Of a stretch of 64,000 nt of DNA, positions 22,651-36,635 are shown one piece after another. The stretch spans positions 27,775,501 through 27,839,500 of the forward strand of contig NC_087257.1 of NCBI RefSeq assembly GCF_037042905.1, given 5' to 3'. The notes under the pieces were generated by a model. It saw nothing but the letters and a program-made list of their open reading frames with translations. It searched no databases and was not told the DNA's origin. The stretch comes from Lytechinus pictus (taxonomy: Eukaryota > Echinodermata > Echinoidea > Temnopleuroida > Toxopneustidae). The translations under genes were made by a program, and so were the position numbers. Within the stretch, counting starts at the first letter, position 1; each line of letters opens with the position of its first letter.

Positions 22651-24591
22651 AAAAACTAGATACGTACATAGTGAATAATAACTTTTATAATACAATATTA
22701 ATAATATTAAAAGCATCCTATCGACGGAGAAGGTAAATCTACGATATTTCTTACGATAAAAGAAATATTTGACTCAAAGTTAGATGGGCATGGACAACAG
22801 CCCCACGCCGGACTAAATATGGCGCTGCATAATGTAGATAATTATCCCAGACACTCAATATAATGATATATAACTGTAACTTGTATGTCAAGAAACAACA
22901 CTATACACTGTCGGCTTCCACTTGACTTGTACATGTTGTACAGTTCTCCGTTAGATGAATAAACAAGTCAGGTTTAATTTAGACCATGGTCTAACTCTGT
23001 GCTAAAATTATGGGAAGCAATAAGTGTCAAAATTTGTATTAAGTTATTTATGTTTCTTATGTTTACTGTGCTCTTTCCTGATTCATCGATGGTGAAGACA
23101 ATCATCTATTTATATTTCCTAGTATGAATGATTTGAGAGCCAAATGAGCTGAAATATATCTCTACCGTTAGCGATTTATGTAACAATTGGCTTTCCATAC
23201 TTAAACCACAACTTTAAACCTTAGTTTAAGTTAAACCCGACTTCAGAATACGGGCCACAGACTATAACTCTCGAAGCACTGGGGAAGTCGGTCGTAATTA
23301 ATATTACCCTACATTATAACAGTATCAACGACGAAAAAGACGAACTAGTCAAGTATGACACCTATGAAACAACTTTCCACGGTATTAGAGAAACCACTCA
23401 TCACACCTCTTATAATCATGAATCATATTTTAAAAAGAAAAACTATTCATCCTCCTATCATAATCCAAAAGCGAGGGCGATGACAGAGAGAGATAAAATT
23501 AGAACACAGATTTCTTGACTTGAATTGTGTTTTCCCAGAGAAACAGATACTATACACAGTCACTTCCTCATTCTGATTTTGGTTGTTTTAAAAGTGCTCC
23601 ATACACAAAGATTTCAAAAGATAAGTTTCAGAAGTGATGGCAGTTTAATAGTAAAAGAAAACTGGCTTACAACTATATACAGCTTTGTTTTCATGAACGC
23701 ATACAAGCGAGAGAATATTGCATACTCGGCTCGTGCTTCATAATGACTTTTTCTTCGAGCTGACATGATAAATAAATGCTAAAATAGCCTGAACACTATG
23801 AATTGAAACTTGCCATTTTACGATGAACACTAAAGTGTAAGTTAGGTTAAATAAACATGTTCATAATGTATTACCCACTTCTTCCATATGAGCGGATTCG
23901 AAAGTGTTAAATATCTCAAGCATTAAGGTCGAAGATGTTGCCAAAGCATTAATGTTCATCACAAATCACACCAAATTCGCTAACGAGTAAATCAAAACTC
24001 AATATCAAGGCAAATCAATGATTTAATCAAATATAGCTTGAACATGAGTCCATAGTGGCACTGTCGACTGCCAAAAACATGCTGAGATTTCAAGCACACA
24101 TGCGCTCATGAAAATGTGCGATGAATGTTCTATTGAATAAACAACAGTGTTGATAGCATCCAATACGATACATATACCCTAATACCGGGCCCTAGTATCT
24201 TGACGAGTATGAAAATGTGCTTCAAAACTAAGAACTAATGATGATACAAATATAGCTAATAGCGGGACCATGACAGGAACTAGTTGCCCTTCCGGAGTAT
24301 ATTAACCCAAATTTCCTCAATTAGCGAAGTGTGGTGATTGTCCCCCTTTGAAAGGGAATAAGAGGGGGTAAATGGGAAACCAGGTGACCTCGGAGATTGG
24401 AACTGAAGCACAGCAAGCAAACGACATTGTGACGTCATAACCAAGATCTGGGCCTTTGGCTTTTTAGTTCTAAACATAAATCCTTTATCGGTCGTATAAG
24501 ACACAGCAAAATATGAATATTTCGAAATACTGTAGAGACGATGAACATGATGGTGATGATGATAAGAAAACAACATAGCAGCAGCAACAAC

Positions 24592-24625
24592 AAAACAATA
24601 ATAATAATAAATAATAATAATAATT
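24592..24625. repeat. AAT microsatellite
   Basis: AAT repeats next to an AAC/AGC-rich run. They generate the Leu/Ile and poly-Tyr frames seen on the minus strand at 24435-24742. Confidence 0.9.
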
Positions 24626-24961
24626 GTTCAACCAGGGTGGACAGTAGCTCTTCTTCCAGCTGACCCTGCAAGACATACATGTAACGTTATTATTATACCA
24701 TTCTTGCTTAAATAAAAACAACAACAACATTATAAGGGACATGACTCGGTGGAGGATGAAACCCTATATATGTATCTGCACCAAGCTATTATGTAAAGAA
24801 GTGTTGGTGATCAAAGAGTCTATTAAGAATTTAGACATCACAATTTCAAGTCTATCGACAAGATATATGGATACCGTAATTTTTTATGGCTTGATTCTCG
24901 TCCATTCTAAAATATTGTCTTCCAATGCATGGATACCGACTTAAACACAGTCACGTCGTTT

Positions 24962-25240
24962 TACACTGTTAGAAAATGTATCCTTAAAAAGTTCCTGCAG
25001 CAGAGTCTCGAGAACACCTGTAATCTTACAGGATTGCGTAATCTTACAGGAGATTGGTATTTGGTGTATGGAATCTTACAAATTTCCTTAAATAAAACAC
25101 CATTTCCCCCTTTTTAAACAGACCCGTTCTGTTAAATTGTAGAAAAATTCCTGTCTTATGAATTTACAGAATAATTCTGTTATTGCTTTCTGCAAAATCT
25201 TGTTTTTCCCCTGTAAAATCAGGGTTTTGTTAACAGTGTA
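24962..25240. mobile_element. 279-bp MITE with TACACTGTTA terminus
   Basis: Begins TACACTGTTAGAAAATG and ends GGGTTTTGTTAACAGTGTA, inverted 10-bp ends with TA at each extreme. Internal CTTACAGGA, CCTGTAAAATC and similar short blocks recur in both orientations. Non-coding. Confidence 0.75.
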
Positions 25241-27385
25241 GAATGTATGGTTTTCAATTGTTGCTGGATAATTTTCTGCGAACATGAAATTGGAAAGCAA
25301 GGGGGTAACATTCAGGTACCTGTATAAGGTGACAACTAAATACACATACATGAAATAGCATGACACTAATAGATTTTGAAAGGAAAATACATTTGGACAA
25401 TTCTGGCTATTTGCGAGTTGAGGAAATGCTAATGAGATAGTCGGGTCTGTCGGATGCTTACCAGTCTAAGATGAAAACCAGATTGAAGTCACTAAAAAAC
25501 TTTGTAAAAAATCAACGAAATCAACCCATCCACATCGTCGGGCGACTGGGGAGGAAATCAGGCCAATAAACGCTCACTCCGGCAATGTCTGTCCAATTTC
25601 CTTACACCGATCTTTACGAGTGGGGTGACAGATCTGCTCAAATCCCTAGCAATACACCAAGCTCACCAGGGTGCCGAGTCAGATAATTTGTAGGTTTTAA
25701 TTTATGATGGGTAATTTTTTGGAAAGAAAAATACAACTGAATATGACGATGTGTGAGTCAATGTTATTCGAGACTATTTCCTCACTTAATTTTGTTCATG
25801 TATGCCACAGAGTTCAGTGATAGACCATGTAGACAGCGTGGTTTCAATTAATGCAGACTGGAGTCTGTTTGCAGTAGCAAAACATTCGTCAAGACTTCCC
25901 TGAACAAAACTTTAGTTGGAAAATAGAGCTAAAAGTGCATCACATTTGTTCACAGTGATACGATTCTCTTCTGAGAATAGTGCAGATGAAGAAATTGGTC
26001 AAGTTATTTTAATTTTGTGTTAAAAAACATTACTGGTCAATGTTTGATTTTGTAGTATTAGTATCACTGAATTTTAAAGGGAGTGTCACTGTGACAGTAA
26101 TTGGTCCTAGGAGCCTCAAACACAGACACACAAACACCCTTTCAGTCCGCAAGAATTGCAAACGTAAATTAGGCAAAAGGGCTTGGACCTCGAACCATTA
26201 TGATCAATAGTCCTCTGACGTAACCGCATGACCACAATAACTCCACAAATCCCTGGTATTACAAGACAGACACCAAGGTTGATCTCATGTATCCACGTCT
26301 CTGACTGTTTGTCCAACTGTCCAAATGGCCCCCAACATTTACATATGATCATGATAACTTATGACGATGATATTCATACTTGTAATCCTCGGGATTACTA
26401 CACACAATACTATTATTAATCCGTTCCGCCATACACCTGCTGGCAAGCATTACGACCATAGATCATAATCATAGACCATAGTCTGCACCACTTTGTGTCA
26501 TTTCTGTACATAATTCTTATTACGTGTGTGTGGGTGCGTGAGTGTGTGTATGTGGGGGAGGGGGCTGCATCAAATGTCACTTACCCAGTGTTTCATGTTT
26601 ATTGTTTTATTCCTTGCCATTCAATCTGAAATGTTTGACTCCCATATACCTTCCCCGCTCTTTATCTCGATCTGTCTTTGTATTCTCTTATTATGTTCAT
26701 GTACCAAAATGGCATGCCTCAATTTCCTTTCATTTCGGATCCATGGTTTCCGATAAGACCAATGCAAAAGCTACCAATAAGGGGATATGCAAATTGAGCG
26801 ATTATTGCACTAGTCTCATTAAGTTAAAATTTGGCTATAAATTTATATCTAAAAAATAAAGCTGAGCAAAGTTGTACGAGCGATAAAAATGGAAATTGAT
26901 TTTCTTTGGTTACATTGATTTTACTATGACTAAACGAACGAGTGGAGTGCAATCGCATGGATATGAATTTTAACAGTATTGATTATCGGTATCTACAACT
27001 TTCTCTTACTATGACTAAAGCGAGGATGCCGAAATTTCGCTCGAGTATACTACTCTGGCATGTGTATCACCCCCAATGTAAAGAACACCGTCTTCGAACC
27101 TGCCAGCTCTCTCAACATTCAATAAAAAATAAATCGAATGGCTGCTACAGAGATGACTAAATGCAAACAATGAGTTAGGGTATCCCCTCGACACGGTAGT
27201 CTCTGATTGACTCCTTTTTTTTTTCTTCCTTTTTTCTTTACTGTCAGCAGGAGTAAGTTGGATAAGTTCTGGAGGGATGAATGGAGGTGCGACAGATAGA
27301 CTAAACGGGACAAAATGGTGTAAAGTGAAAAGAATGGAGATGGAATACCGTGAAATAAATACAAGGAAGCACAGCTGGTCAAAGG

Positions 27386-27576
27386 TAGGGTTACACCAAA
27401 ACCGAATTCTCCCGAATAAATTCGGAACGATTTTGCTCGAATCCGGCCTGGTTCGGATGGTTTTGGTGGATAACAATTTTCTTGCATTCGCGGAGAGAGA
27501 AGAGAATACTCCCGAAACCACCCGAATACGTGTATTCGGATGAATTCGCAGCTGATTCGGTTCCGGTGTCACCCTA
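27386..27576. mobile_element. About 190-bp MITE with TAGGGTTACACC terminus
   Basis: Left end TAGGGTTACACCAAAACCGA, right end reversed TAGGGTGACACCGGAACCGA, flanked by TA. The interior has several TTCGGATG/CCGAATA inverted blocks. It makes up much of the 185-codon minus-strand frame at 27015-27572, which is therefore not a gene. Confidence 0.78.
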
Positions 27577-28300
27577 GCTTATTAACGAAAGGCATAATTC
27601 GTTTCGATAGTAAGAAGACGTAGGGGGATGTACGATGAATTTTATATGGTAATGGAGGGAAAGGAAAGGTGAAGACAATTATGGCACAATATTGTAGCAG
27701 CATTTCAGGGGAACCACGTGACGAAAAACGGAGAGAATTTTAAGAACAGGCAATAATTATTAAAAAAATATACGATAAAATCTTAAAGAACTGCATGAAT
27801 AAAGATAAAGAATTATAGTGCGGTCCCACGGGTACCAAATGTGCAAATTTCTTTTTTTCGAAAGAGGAAGGTTGATATAAATGAAAATAGTTTATAAGGA
27901 ATAAATGATATTGGATAGGATCAAGAGTGAAAGTATCACCGTAATCACGTGACTAGGTATTGAACCTGCAGACACTCATAGGTTATCCATTACCTCCTTG
28001 ATGTTTGCTTCTGATCTTGACTCGTGCGCCCTCAGGCATATGACTAAGATTGTTTACAGAGAAAAAAAAACGCGCCAAAAACTGGTAAAACATCCTGATC
28101 TTCAATCGCTCGACGACCTCGGGGGAACCCCTCCCGATTGGGAGATGGCGAAATGAGAATGGCAAGGAATCGAAGCAAGAGGCCAAAACAGCAAAATGGA
28201 AGTGGAATGAATCTCTCGGGAATCACATTTGTCTATGGGGCTACCACAGATCGCTCATGAATACGCGCACGCTCTAATTCTAACTTCTATCATTAAGTTA

Positions 28301-28392
28301 CCCCCCCCCCCCCAAAAAAAAAAAGCCGTTCTGATCTTTCAAGTACTGCGTCAGTGTCTGAGTTTTAAGCTACCCCCCCAAAAAAAAAAAAA
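28301..28392. repeat. Two C-to-A homopolymer junctions, about 70 bp apart
   Basis: C13 then A11 at 28301-28324, and C7 then A13 at 28373-28392. Each is preceded by a similar TTAAG(T/C)TA, suggesting a local duplication. Confidence 0.85.
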
Positions 28393-29653
28393 CGAGATCT
28401 AGGACTAGATTAGATTATAAGATTGACATCTGTCTAGAAAGGCGATGTCTGGGTGCTCTTCGATTCGCGGGCTAAACTGACATCTAGTCTGCAACTCGGG
28501 CTCTCCAATTTGTTTACGTACGACCTTTTAATACACAAGATGACATATCCGTCCATTCGTTCTTCCCAATTCTAAGTTAATCATCATTTCGCATCTAATA
28601 GATAAATGAGGATTAGGGTCAGTTGAGCGAAGCTCTAATTTTTCGAATTTGCTTTTGTCAAAGTTTGGCTTACATCTACGGTAGATCTCAACATAGTAGG
28701 CCTACATAACACATGTGTGATAAACGATGGATATAACCCAGCCTGGATAACCATTACTTCGACTACAACCAAAATCATTGAATCGATCTGATCTAAGCGG
28801 ACGGCATGAAGTCAAGAGAAGTGGCACTATAGATAATTATGGCACGTTAAAACATTTGTTCGCAGATTTCAATATCCTGAAAATCACCGATTGTGCCATA
28901 CTACAATGTCATCATTTACATAATGATTTCCAACACGATAACAGTTCTTCCCATGCAGTCTGAGAAGGGCTATGATATCCTTGATACTTTCATAATAACT
29001 TTGGCTTTCATATAAGAAAGGATGATGAAAAGGTCAATGTCATAATTTCATTTTCTTTGATATCACACTGTCTGCATCTTTTGGTATCAACAGAGATTAC
29101 AGCCGACCGACGACGTTCTGCCTACTCATCCCCCCCCCCCCCTCGTCACTCCAGCTACCCACCTGCTCTAATAGTACCTGATAAATCATGTAAATTGGTT
29201 TCAAGATACATGCTCTCGGCATTGTTGATGATGGGAGGACTAGAATTAATTTTCAGGATCCATTAGATGGCGTTTCAATGGGCTTTGTCCTCGTGTCTCG
29301 TCATCCTCCTCGTTTACAGAATCGCGATTAAAGGGAAAATCGGTTCTGGTTTGGTAAGAAGTAAAACATGAAATGTGGCTTTATTCCTTCATGTCTTGAA
29401 TGATTGCTCTAGGAAAAAAACATTGCCAAAATACATGTATGGGCTTTTGTGAGCAATCACACTCAATATAATTATCTCGAAGTTAACCAAACTCCCATGC
29501 CACATGATGTATCCAGTCCCACATATTCATTCCTGTGTGTGTGTCAACTGGGCATTATAGAAATAAAATGAAATGAATATAACTCCTTTAATCATGATTC
29601 CTAGAAAAATTGTACATTTTTCAAATGTATAGTATGTAATCAGTGATTCAAAT

Positions 29654-29834
29654 CTATACCCTCAAGTCAGTTTCTTCGATTATTTGATCGAGCTTCCAGA
29701 TGTCGATGTTATCTTTAATCCAGACGTTTCCTTGTTCTTGCAGTGATCCATGGGCCTTCAGCGAGCGCGCGCTCAGTCTTTCACCAAAGCCCCGGGGGCT
29801 CATGGACGCGTGTAAGCGGGGGTTTCTGAAGGGA
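29654..29834 (-). CDS. Candidate terminal coding exon, unrecognised
   Basis: On the minus strand, an acceptor (cttttgtctggtgcacccag) precedes 60 open codons ending in TAG. It stands out as more GC-rich, with coding-like codon use, in AT-rich surroundings. The peptide has a basic Ser/Arg-rich part (MSPRGFGERLSARSLKAHGS) and an acidic/aromatic part (NVWIKDNIDIWKLDQIIEE), which would suit a cytoplasmic tail. It opens with one base, which is phase-compatible with the end of the candidate exon at 44269-44336. I do not recognise the family, and it could be chance or part of a repeat. Confidence 0.35.
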
Positions 29835-30430
29835 CTGGGTGCACCAGACAAAAGCAGTTTGCTTATATACTTGAGAAACATTCATCAAAGATTGATCAAG
29901 ATGAAATCAAAGCGTAAACAACATGGAAGAGTACAGAGGGGCCATTCGGCGAGACGTGCACCAGACAGGCTATGCACGTGCGTTCGTCATGCACGATGAT
30001 GAACCATTCAACACAATTGTGAGTAACAAAGTTAACGAATCGGGTAGATTAAAAGACACAAAATCCAGCTTCAATTTAACATCAATTCATATTTTTAAAA
30101 AAGAACACCCTGTCTCTGAATGGGTTAAAATGACTAAACTAAATAACGCAATATATACTTGTATGAAACCTGATGAATTTGAAATATTATACACATGTTG
30201 ATAAAAAAACAATCAGCATCGACCTGTACCAGGCATTTTAGTGCATCAAAATGTTATCATCTACATGTACATAGGCGGTATATCGAATTTACCAGTATAA
30301 TGAGTGTCCGCCATCAACATAATGCCAGTACGAAGATCCAAATATTGTACCCATTGTATATATGCTACCCCAAAGCATGAATAGACATAAATATCAAATC
30401 TTAAGACGAAATGGGTATGATTTTTTTAAT

Positions 30431-30450
30431 GGGGGGGGGGGGGGGGGGGG
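30431..30450. repeat. G20 homopolymer tract
   Basis: Twenty consecutive G. Confidence 0.9.
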
Positions 30451-31324
30451 TCATTTTATAAATGTGCCCTATATTCTGCTAATCTCATCAGTCTTAAATA
30501 TACTCTTCGAGCTCAAATGCAACTTTTCTGAACAGAAAGACACTTGAAATCTGAAGATCGCTATAACTACATCGCTTTCTGACGTAAGTGCCAAGTTTAT
30601 TCAGTTCTCATAGATCCTTCTATTCCCCACGGCTTTCCCACAAAAGCAAACTCCCGAGAAAAAGAATCAAATCCGATTTTCAAATTGTATAAGCAAATAT
30701 AACCGGCATTTGATATTCATGAGGTTTACCCACAATTCCACGGATTCATCATCTTGAACGATAGGAGTCCCCGCGGGACAGGCCTGCTAAATCTTGCAGA
30801 ACCAACTGAAACCCATTAACAGAAAATATTATTCGAGAATGCTCGTTATGAACACTTATGGAACGGACGGACTCACCAAAGTTAATGATAAGGAGCGAAA
30901 GTCATTATAGACCACAGTATACATCATTTATGATTGATAGTGACGTTAATTTAGGAGTCCTAACGCAGACTTTGACTTCGGTACGTGTGGATAACCGGTC
31001 TCGTTGGTGTCTTGGTCACACTAAATATGACACCTCCGGATTCTTCATGATCCATACATGATCCGTACAGTTATTAAACGGAGTGTTCGATTATCCGTTC
31101 GTCTCATAAGTGTAACCGATACATGCGAATTAACATAGATCTACCTCTAGCCAGTGCACGTCGGCCATGTCGACGAGCAACTGACAGGGTGGAACACAGT
31201 GCGGATATTTTGTCTCCATCTTTTTTGTAATGGCCTGCAAATTACGTAACAATATCCGTAAGCAAAAGGGCTACTGCATTTTGTATTTATATATTGTAGG
31301 CCTATATACTTGGCATCACGGGGA

Positions 31325-31340
31325 GGGGGGGGGGGGGGGG
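31325..31340. repeat. G16 homopolymer tract
   Basis: Sixteen consecutive G following GGGGA. Confidence 0.9.
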
Positions 31341-32804
31341 TCAATGTTTAGCCTATGATTGGATAGGATATGGTATACTGGAAACACCTGTTATTTATAT
31401 ATAAAAAATACAAACGCAAGAAGTAGTCACTCACACAGGCATATAGGCCTATATCAATTAATCACTCCTGTTAATGAAATTGTATAATTTCAATGGCCTT
31501 TTATTTTTACTGTTAATCGACAAATTGAAACATGGCGCTAGATGTGAGGTGCTCAAGTGTCGGTGTCGGAAGTACCTCCATGAACATAATAACCCCAATT
31601 TTACTATGTTGCTTAATAGATTCGTGTCGCTTATTTATCCATCCACCCTGTTAAAACGATAATCTACTATCTTATAACGGAAACACACAGGAAAGTGCTA
31701 TGTCCTGTTTCCCTATTGCCCTTCCTGACTAGAAAAAAGACCTGTCATGTTAGCTAATTTATCTGCGGATATGTACTTTAGGCCCAAGTGTTTGATCAAG
31801 TATAGGCCTGTGGAGTTGATTTACAGCATTGCTTGAATATGGTCACATAGATATTAAAAATAACATGCATTTTGTCTGGACAGCAAGTACCATCCTTTCC
31901 ATAACGCTTTCATAAGCGTATACACCCCAATATTTAGCATATACGTCCTAATCGGGCGCACAGCGCAATCACAATATATGCATTCATGCTAAAATCGGCG
32001 CTGTGTATATTATCCTTGCCTATTATGAGTGATGAATTGATATTACACATTCATATTAAAAACACCAATCTTCTCACAATTTGCTAAAAGAAAATGATAA
32101 TTATGATATTAATCGAACGAGAATTTGAAGAGTTGAATGCAAATGGCTATAGGCCGTAAACGCGCTTCGATATGCCTATAAAGTTTCACACTTATCATAT
32201 TGTATTCGCTAAATGTACTGGCACTCTTGCCGATCAAAACACTATCAAATAACAAGGTAAGAAGATTGTCGGAGAAATTCGAGAAATTCATTTCTTTTTT
32301 AAGAATCTCTTTGGCTGCTGCGGAACAATAATTCTATTGTAATATGTGATGAGACAAATAATATCACCACGAAGTGTGTCTAATTTGATAAATATATTAC
32401 AGTGAATCGTAGATTTATATCACCAAACAAAATGTATTGAGAGATAAGCATTTTAATTGTAGTTTAAAGGGCCGTATTGATATGCTGAAGGATTGTAATA
32501 ATATTATGCCAACCTAAACAACTATGCTTTATACAGAATACCTACATTTAGTTCTGTATGTAATCACATACGATAATAGAAACCTGATCATACATAGGCC
32601 ATATTACTATTTACCATACTAATATCTGACTTCCCAATTCATTAAAGAGTCAAATGACATAATCAACAACACATGCGAAAATAAATAGGCCTACTCCCAC
32701 ACTTACAAACATATATGTCTTTGTTATAAGTTTACTCACTGAACAATAGCACGGTATCCTGCAAACAGTTTTAAATTCCAAATTATAATATCCGTGTTTG
32801 GTGG

Positions 32805-32990
32805 TCAGTCCGTAAAAACCAGGGAAACGTGTATTAATGATGAGGAGTTGCCAGTAAATGAGCTTCCCGCTTGCAACCGCTGTAGGGCCATCCGATCCAC
32901 CAAATACATTTGGTACGTGCCATAATGCGTTCCGCGGGAGAAGTGGAAAGCGCGGACGTCCGTCGCGCGCGTGTCGATATGAAAGTACAT
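32805..32990 (-). other. GC-rich coding-like block, possible exon
   Basis: Two overlapping minus-strand frames are open here. In the frame giving HIDTRATDVRAFHFSRG then THYGTYQMYLVDRMALQRL, third positions are mostly C or G, unlike the surroundings. I found no convincing splice pair and do not recognise the peptide. Confidence 0.2.
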
Positions 32991-33258
32991 GCATTTGAGT
33001 ATCGCATGGTTCGTGAAGCTGTCTGCTAATTTTTGTGATCTTTCTTGAGAGCTGCCTGATTATAGAACAAGGTCGCGGATTACACAGGCATTACAGAGGA
33101 CGATGACAGCAAGAAAGCCTCTTTTTTTATTCGGAAGTGGCAAGGATGAGCTTCGCGGCATGCTAAATTATAACTTCCAATAAGAACAAAATATTTAACG
33201 CTCCTTACATACAGCCTCTAACTCTAAGTAGGGCCTACATGGTTTCAATTACATTAAC

Positions 33259-33280
33259 CAAGGAGCTTGGAAGCTCCTTG
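33259..33280. repeat. Short perfect hairpin, 10-bp arms
   Basis: CAAGGAGCTT, GG loop, AAGCTCCTTG. Confidence 0.8.
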
Positions 33281-34435
33281 CATTAACATAATCTCGGAAC
33301 ATAATAGACCACATTATAATGGTATTGTAGCTAGCTGATCCCGACGATGTTCATTACAAAGGTTGCGTCAATTTGTCTTTTGAAATGAATTGTCTTAATA
33401 AAGTATTTCACTTCTTATCCTAGACGGTGATACTTGATTTTCATTCGCTTTAAGCAAGTTGCAATAGTTTTTAATTTTGTTTCAGAGCAGTTACCTAAAA
33501 CCGAAGAACATATTGTGCATCATACCGTATGCATGTACATTCATATAATATTCCATTTGCATAAACTAGCCAGCAGAGTAGGCCTATTTGTATCTTAAAG
33601 AGAACAAAAATACGCACGCACATAAAGACAAATTTAAATGGAGAGGTTACTTAGACTACTTTTCCATCGTGTGTATACATGGTGTGTACATAGTACAAAT
33701 AGAAATACTCACTTGTCTGCTTATAATTTGACCATTTAACCGACATTATATCTTTCTAATTAAACCCTAAAGCATATCAAATCTTGTCTGTGGGCTTTGA
33801 TATGTTCCTCAACGATCTGTAATGGGAATAAAGAACATAAGGTTGTTAACTCATATAGGCCAACATTCCCTATTCAACAACTTCCCTTCTCCCTCCCCTT
33901 ACCCCCTGTAAAACCAAACTCAGGAAATCAGTCCTTTCCGGCATTGCGCAAAGAATTCATTGTGCGCAGTGGTCAGTGGACGTTGCCCCTAATTAAAACA
34001 TTTATCCTAGTTTATTAGAGTGCAATCCCGAAGGCATACATGTATGAATTTATCTTCTGAAACACATACGAACACACACCTACAGGATAATTAAGTTTGC
34101 ATGATTTTTTTAGAGGAATTTCATAAATACAGTGACCGATAACTTGGATGAATAAAACGTTTTCTTTGCCACTCATTTTTTTATCAGATAGCAATAATAA
34201 TTCAGCGAAAACTTATTCAAATTTTAAACATTTCCTGAGTTTTTATTTCTTTATTTGATTTAAACTTTCCTTTCACACGGACCCCCATTTTCAAACAAAA
34301 GAATGTAGTATACTGTATAGGCAAGGGAAACATACAAATACAACCTAGCTTTGCTGGTAGCCTACATGCTTGGATTTGAAGAGCGAGATAGTATAGGAGC
34401 ACGAAAGTGTTTGCCTTAAAACATCATGAACCAGG

Positions 34436-34613
34436 GGGCCGTTTCATAAAGCTGTTCGTACGTCAAGAGCGACTTTAAGAACGACTGGTGATCCTTTCTT
34501 GGGGTAAATAATATACACAAAAACCTTCATTGACGAGTGTTTTGCGCGTAAGAAAGGATCACCAGTCGTTCTTATAGTTGCTCTTAACTTACGAACAGCT
34601 TTATGAAACACCC
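34436..34613. mobile_element. 178-bp foldback MITE with 6-bp direct repeats
   Basis: Flanked by ACCAGG at 34430-34435 and 34614-34619. The ends are GGGCCGTTTCATAAAGCTG and, reversed, GGGTGTTTCATAAAGCTG. The inverted arms run about 70 bp (both contain GAACGACTGGTGATCCTTTC), leaving a short loop. No coding capacity. Confidence 0.85.
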
Positions 34614-35499
34614 ACCAGGTACCACTAATGGAAATTGCTTTCCATAAACATGATAAAATACCATGTACGTCAATGGCTTTCCCCTTTATCCTAAATTGAT
34701 AGATCTGGGAATTAGGCCAATTAAGTCAATTAATTAAGAGCGCTAACATACGATAGAACCGCTGCACGGCCAAGTCAAAGCAATCACGTGAGCCGTGTTT
34801 AGGGTAAATATGTAAATATTGAATGTGTTATTAAACCACACATGAGTTGAGTTTGGGGGTTTGGGGCAATACCAGCAAAACTAAATACACACAATAAGCC
34901 CAGTTCACATGCACGAGACGCCAACAGACAGTATGAACATGATAATATTAATGTGTGCGTTCTCGCGCGTTACTGTTAAAAATGAGGATTGTATTAGCAA
35001 TTAAAGGAGATAGTTATTGCTTCGCAATGTAACTGGTGAATTAAACTGATATAATAATGCCGGTGCAGTGGTATACATGTGACTGTTTGCACTCCGATGA
35101 ACCATGTGCATGACAACAGTAAGCTTTTTTATGGCATTATCTTTCCTCATATAGCGTTCAATAATATTCACTATCGCCCCTTGCTTTTTAAGTGAAATGA
35201 TGAACGACAATAGAATAAAAAAAGGACCCGTCTACTATTTTCTATTTCATTGGCATACGACCAATTCTGTCAAAATGTTTCATGCCATCCTTAAACGTCG
35301 CAATCGTGAACAGCAATATAATAGACGGGTCTTCTTTCCTTCTTTCTTTCTCTCTTTTATGTTTTGCTTTGTCTTCCTTGTCTTGTCTAGTAACCTGTGT
35401 GTCCCTGTTCTTTGTAACGTTCTCTGTTTTCGTCCTTGTCCAGTTCTGTAAATTTCTCCGAGCTCAGCTCTATTTTTTCTGTAACTATTTTTAGCTATC

Positions 35500-35690
35500 G
35501 ATGATTACACATTAATTATTTGTTAAGGGCCTATCCACAACAAGCTTTTGCTTTACTTAAGGTCCATCCACTTTGAATCTGCATTTATATTGTAATTATG
35601 CATACTATTTCGGAATGAGTTATATGTTTTTGTATTTTGATTGATTTGTGGAAAATAAAATGAAATGAAATGAAAAAAAAATTAGAGAAT
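35500..35690 (+). mobile_element. Probable LINE (non-LTR retrotransposon) 3' end, 5'-truncated
   Basis: A pyrimidine-rich leader is followed by GGCCTATCCACAACAAGCTT, and the stretch closes with TTGATTTGTGGAAAATAAAA and a TGAAA-type short tandem tail. This layout is typical of CR1/L2-like 3' UTRs in marine invertebrates. No reverse transcriptase remains. The upstream limit is uncertain and may reach about 35200. Confidence 0.5.
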
Positions 35691-36635
35691 ATGAAAGAAA
35701 CAAATATCGTACGCACCACATGTACGACATATACCAAAGCTGTAAAAGACATTTTAAAGTATTCGCCATGGTTAACATTACCTAAGTACTTCAATCAAGG
35801 AGTTATCCTCTCTACACAATTATCTTGTATCTTGATTATTCATTACCAGGGCGCGTGTTACCCATGTGCAGTATATTCTATCAAATTACAATCGTGGAAT
35901 CTTATCGCTAATTACAGGTGCACTTAAATCACATTTTATCACTAATTAAGAGCAGCAGTTCGTCACCACAAAATTGTGTCTTATCTCATTCTAAAACAGA
36001 GGCGAGCTACCGCTACCGGAAAGTAGTCACAGCAGTTCGATGAGTTACGCAGATAGTCTGTCGATAGAATAGCTTTTTTATTCATCTCCTTATCTAAAGT
36101 TCAGATAATGTGAAAAATATGTCGGAGGACCTTCTCTGGAATTCTAGCTGTTTCCACGTGAACTACTTTTCCATAAACAAAGACATCTAGAGATTAATAT
36201 GACACCCAGTAGATAGAATTAAAAATTGATAAATGGCGTGAATCAAATCAAAGTAGGCCTATACATCTCTATAAAATCCAGTATTTCCAATTTCTTGAAC
36301 TACTGCATCGTTATTATGGTTTATCCAATTTAATAAATTTATATTTATATCTACTATTTACTTTGTAATATCAGTTTAATATTGGAAAAAGGCCGGTGTA
36401 AAGGTAGTTTTATAAGAACAACTTTGTTTTCCTCCTTTTAATATAACATGACACGAGGACGGATTTTTTTTATCAGCCCACGGCCCATCTTCATTCTTGT
36501 TCCTTTCTTTCCTTGGAATTTTATCCTTCTTTTTTTATTTATTTTATATCACATGAAAAATCATACAATTCAAATTTTATTCAAAATAAAATGGAAACTG
36601 AACGGTCTATTAATTTACCCTAACACTTTTATTTT

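Larger units (their letters stand above)
19242..29653. other. Integrin 5' flank and intergenic DNA, no gene recognised
   Basis: The first 150 bp or so upstream of the integrin ATG are less AT-rich and probably contain 5' UTR and promoter, but I cannot assign a start site. The remainder is AT-rich with MITEs at 20241, 21360, 24962 and 27386, AAAT and AAT microsatellites and C-to-A junctions near 28.3 kb. Confidence 0.55.

Noticed and set aside
25460..25490. Short minus-strand segment reading DFNLVFILD before a gtaagc donor, suggestive of a VWA start
   Set aside because: Only about 30 nt with a weak acceptor and no neighbouring VWA exon.
27015..27572. Longest open frame in the window (185 codons, minus)
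   Set aside because: Its N-terminal part is a MITE terminus, its middle is poly-T/Lys-rich low complexity, and no motif or splice support is seen.
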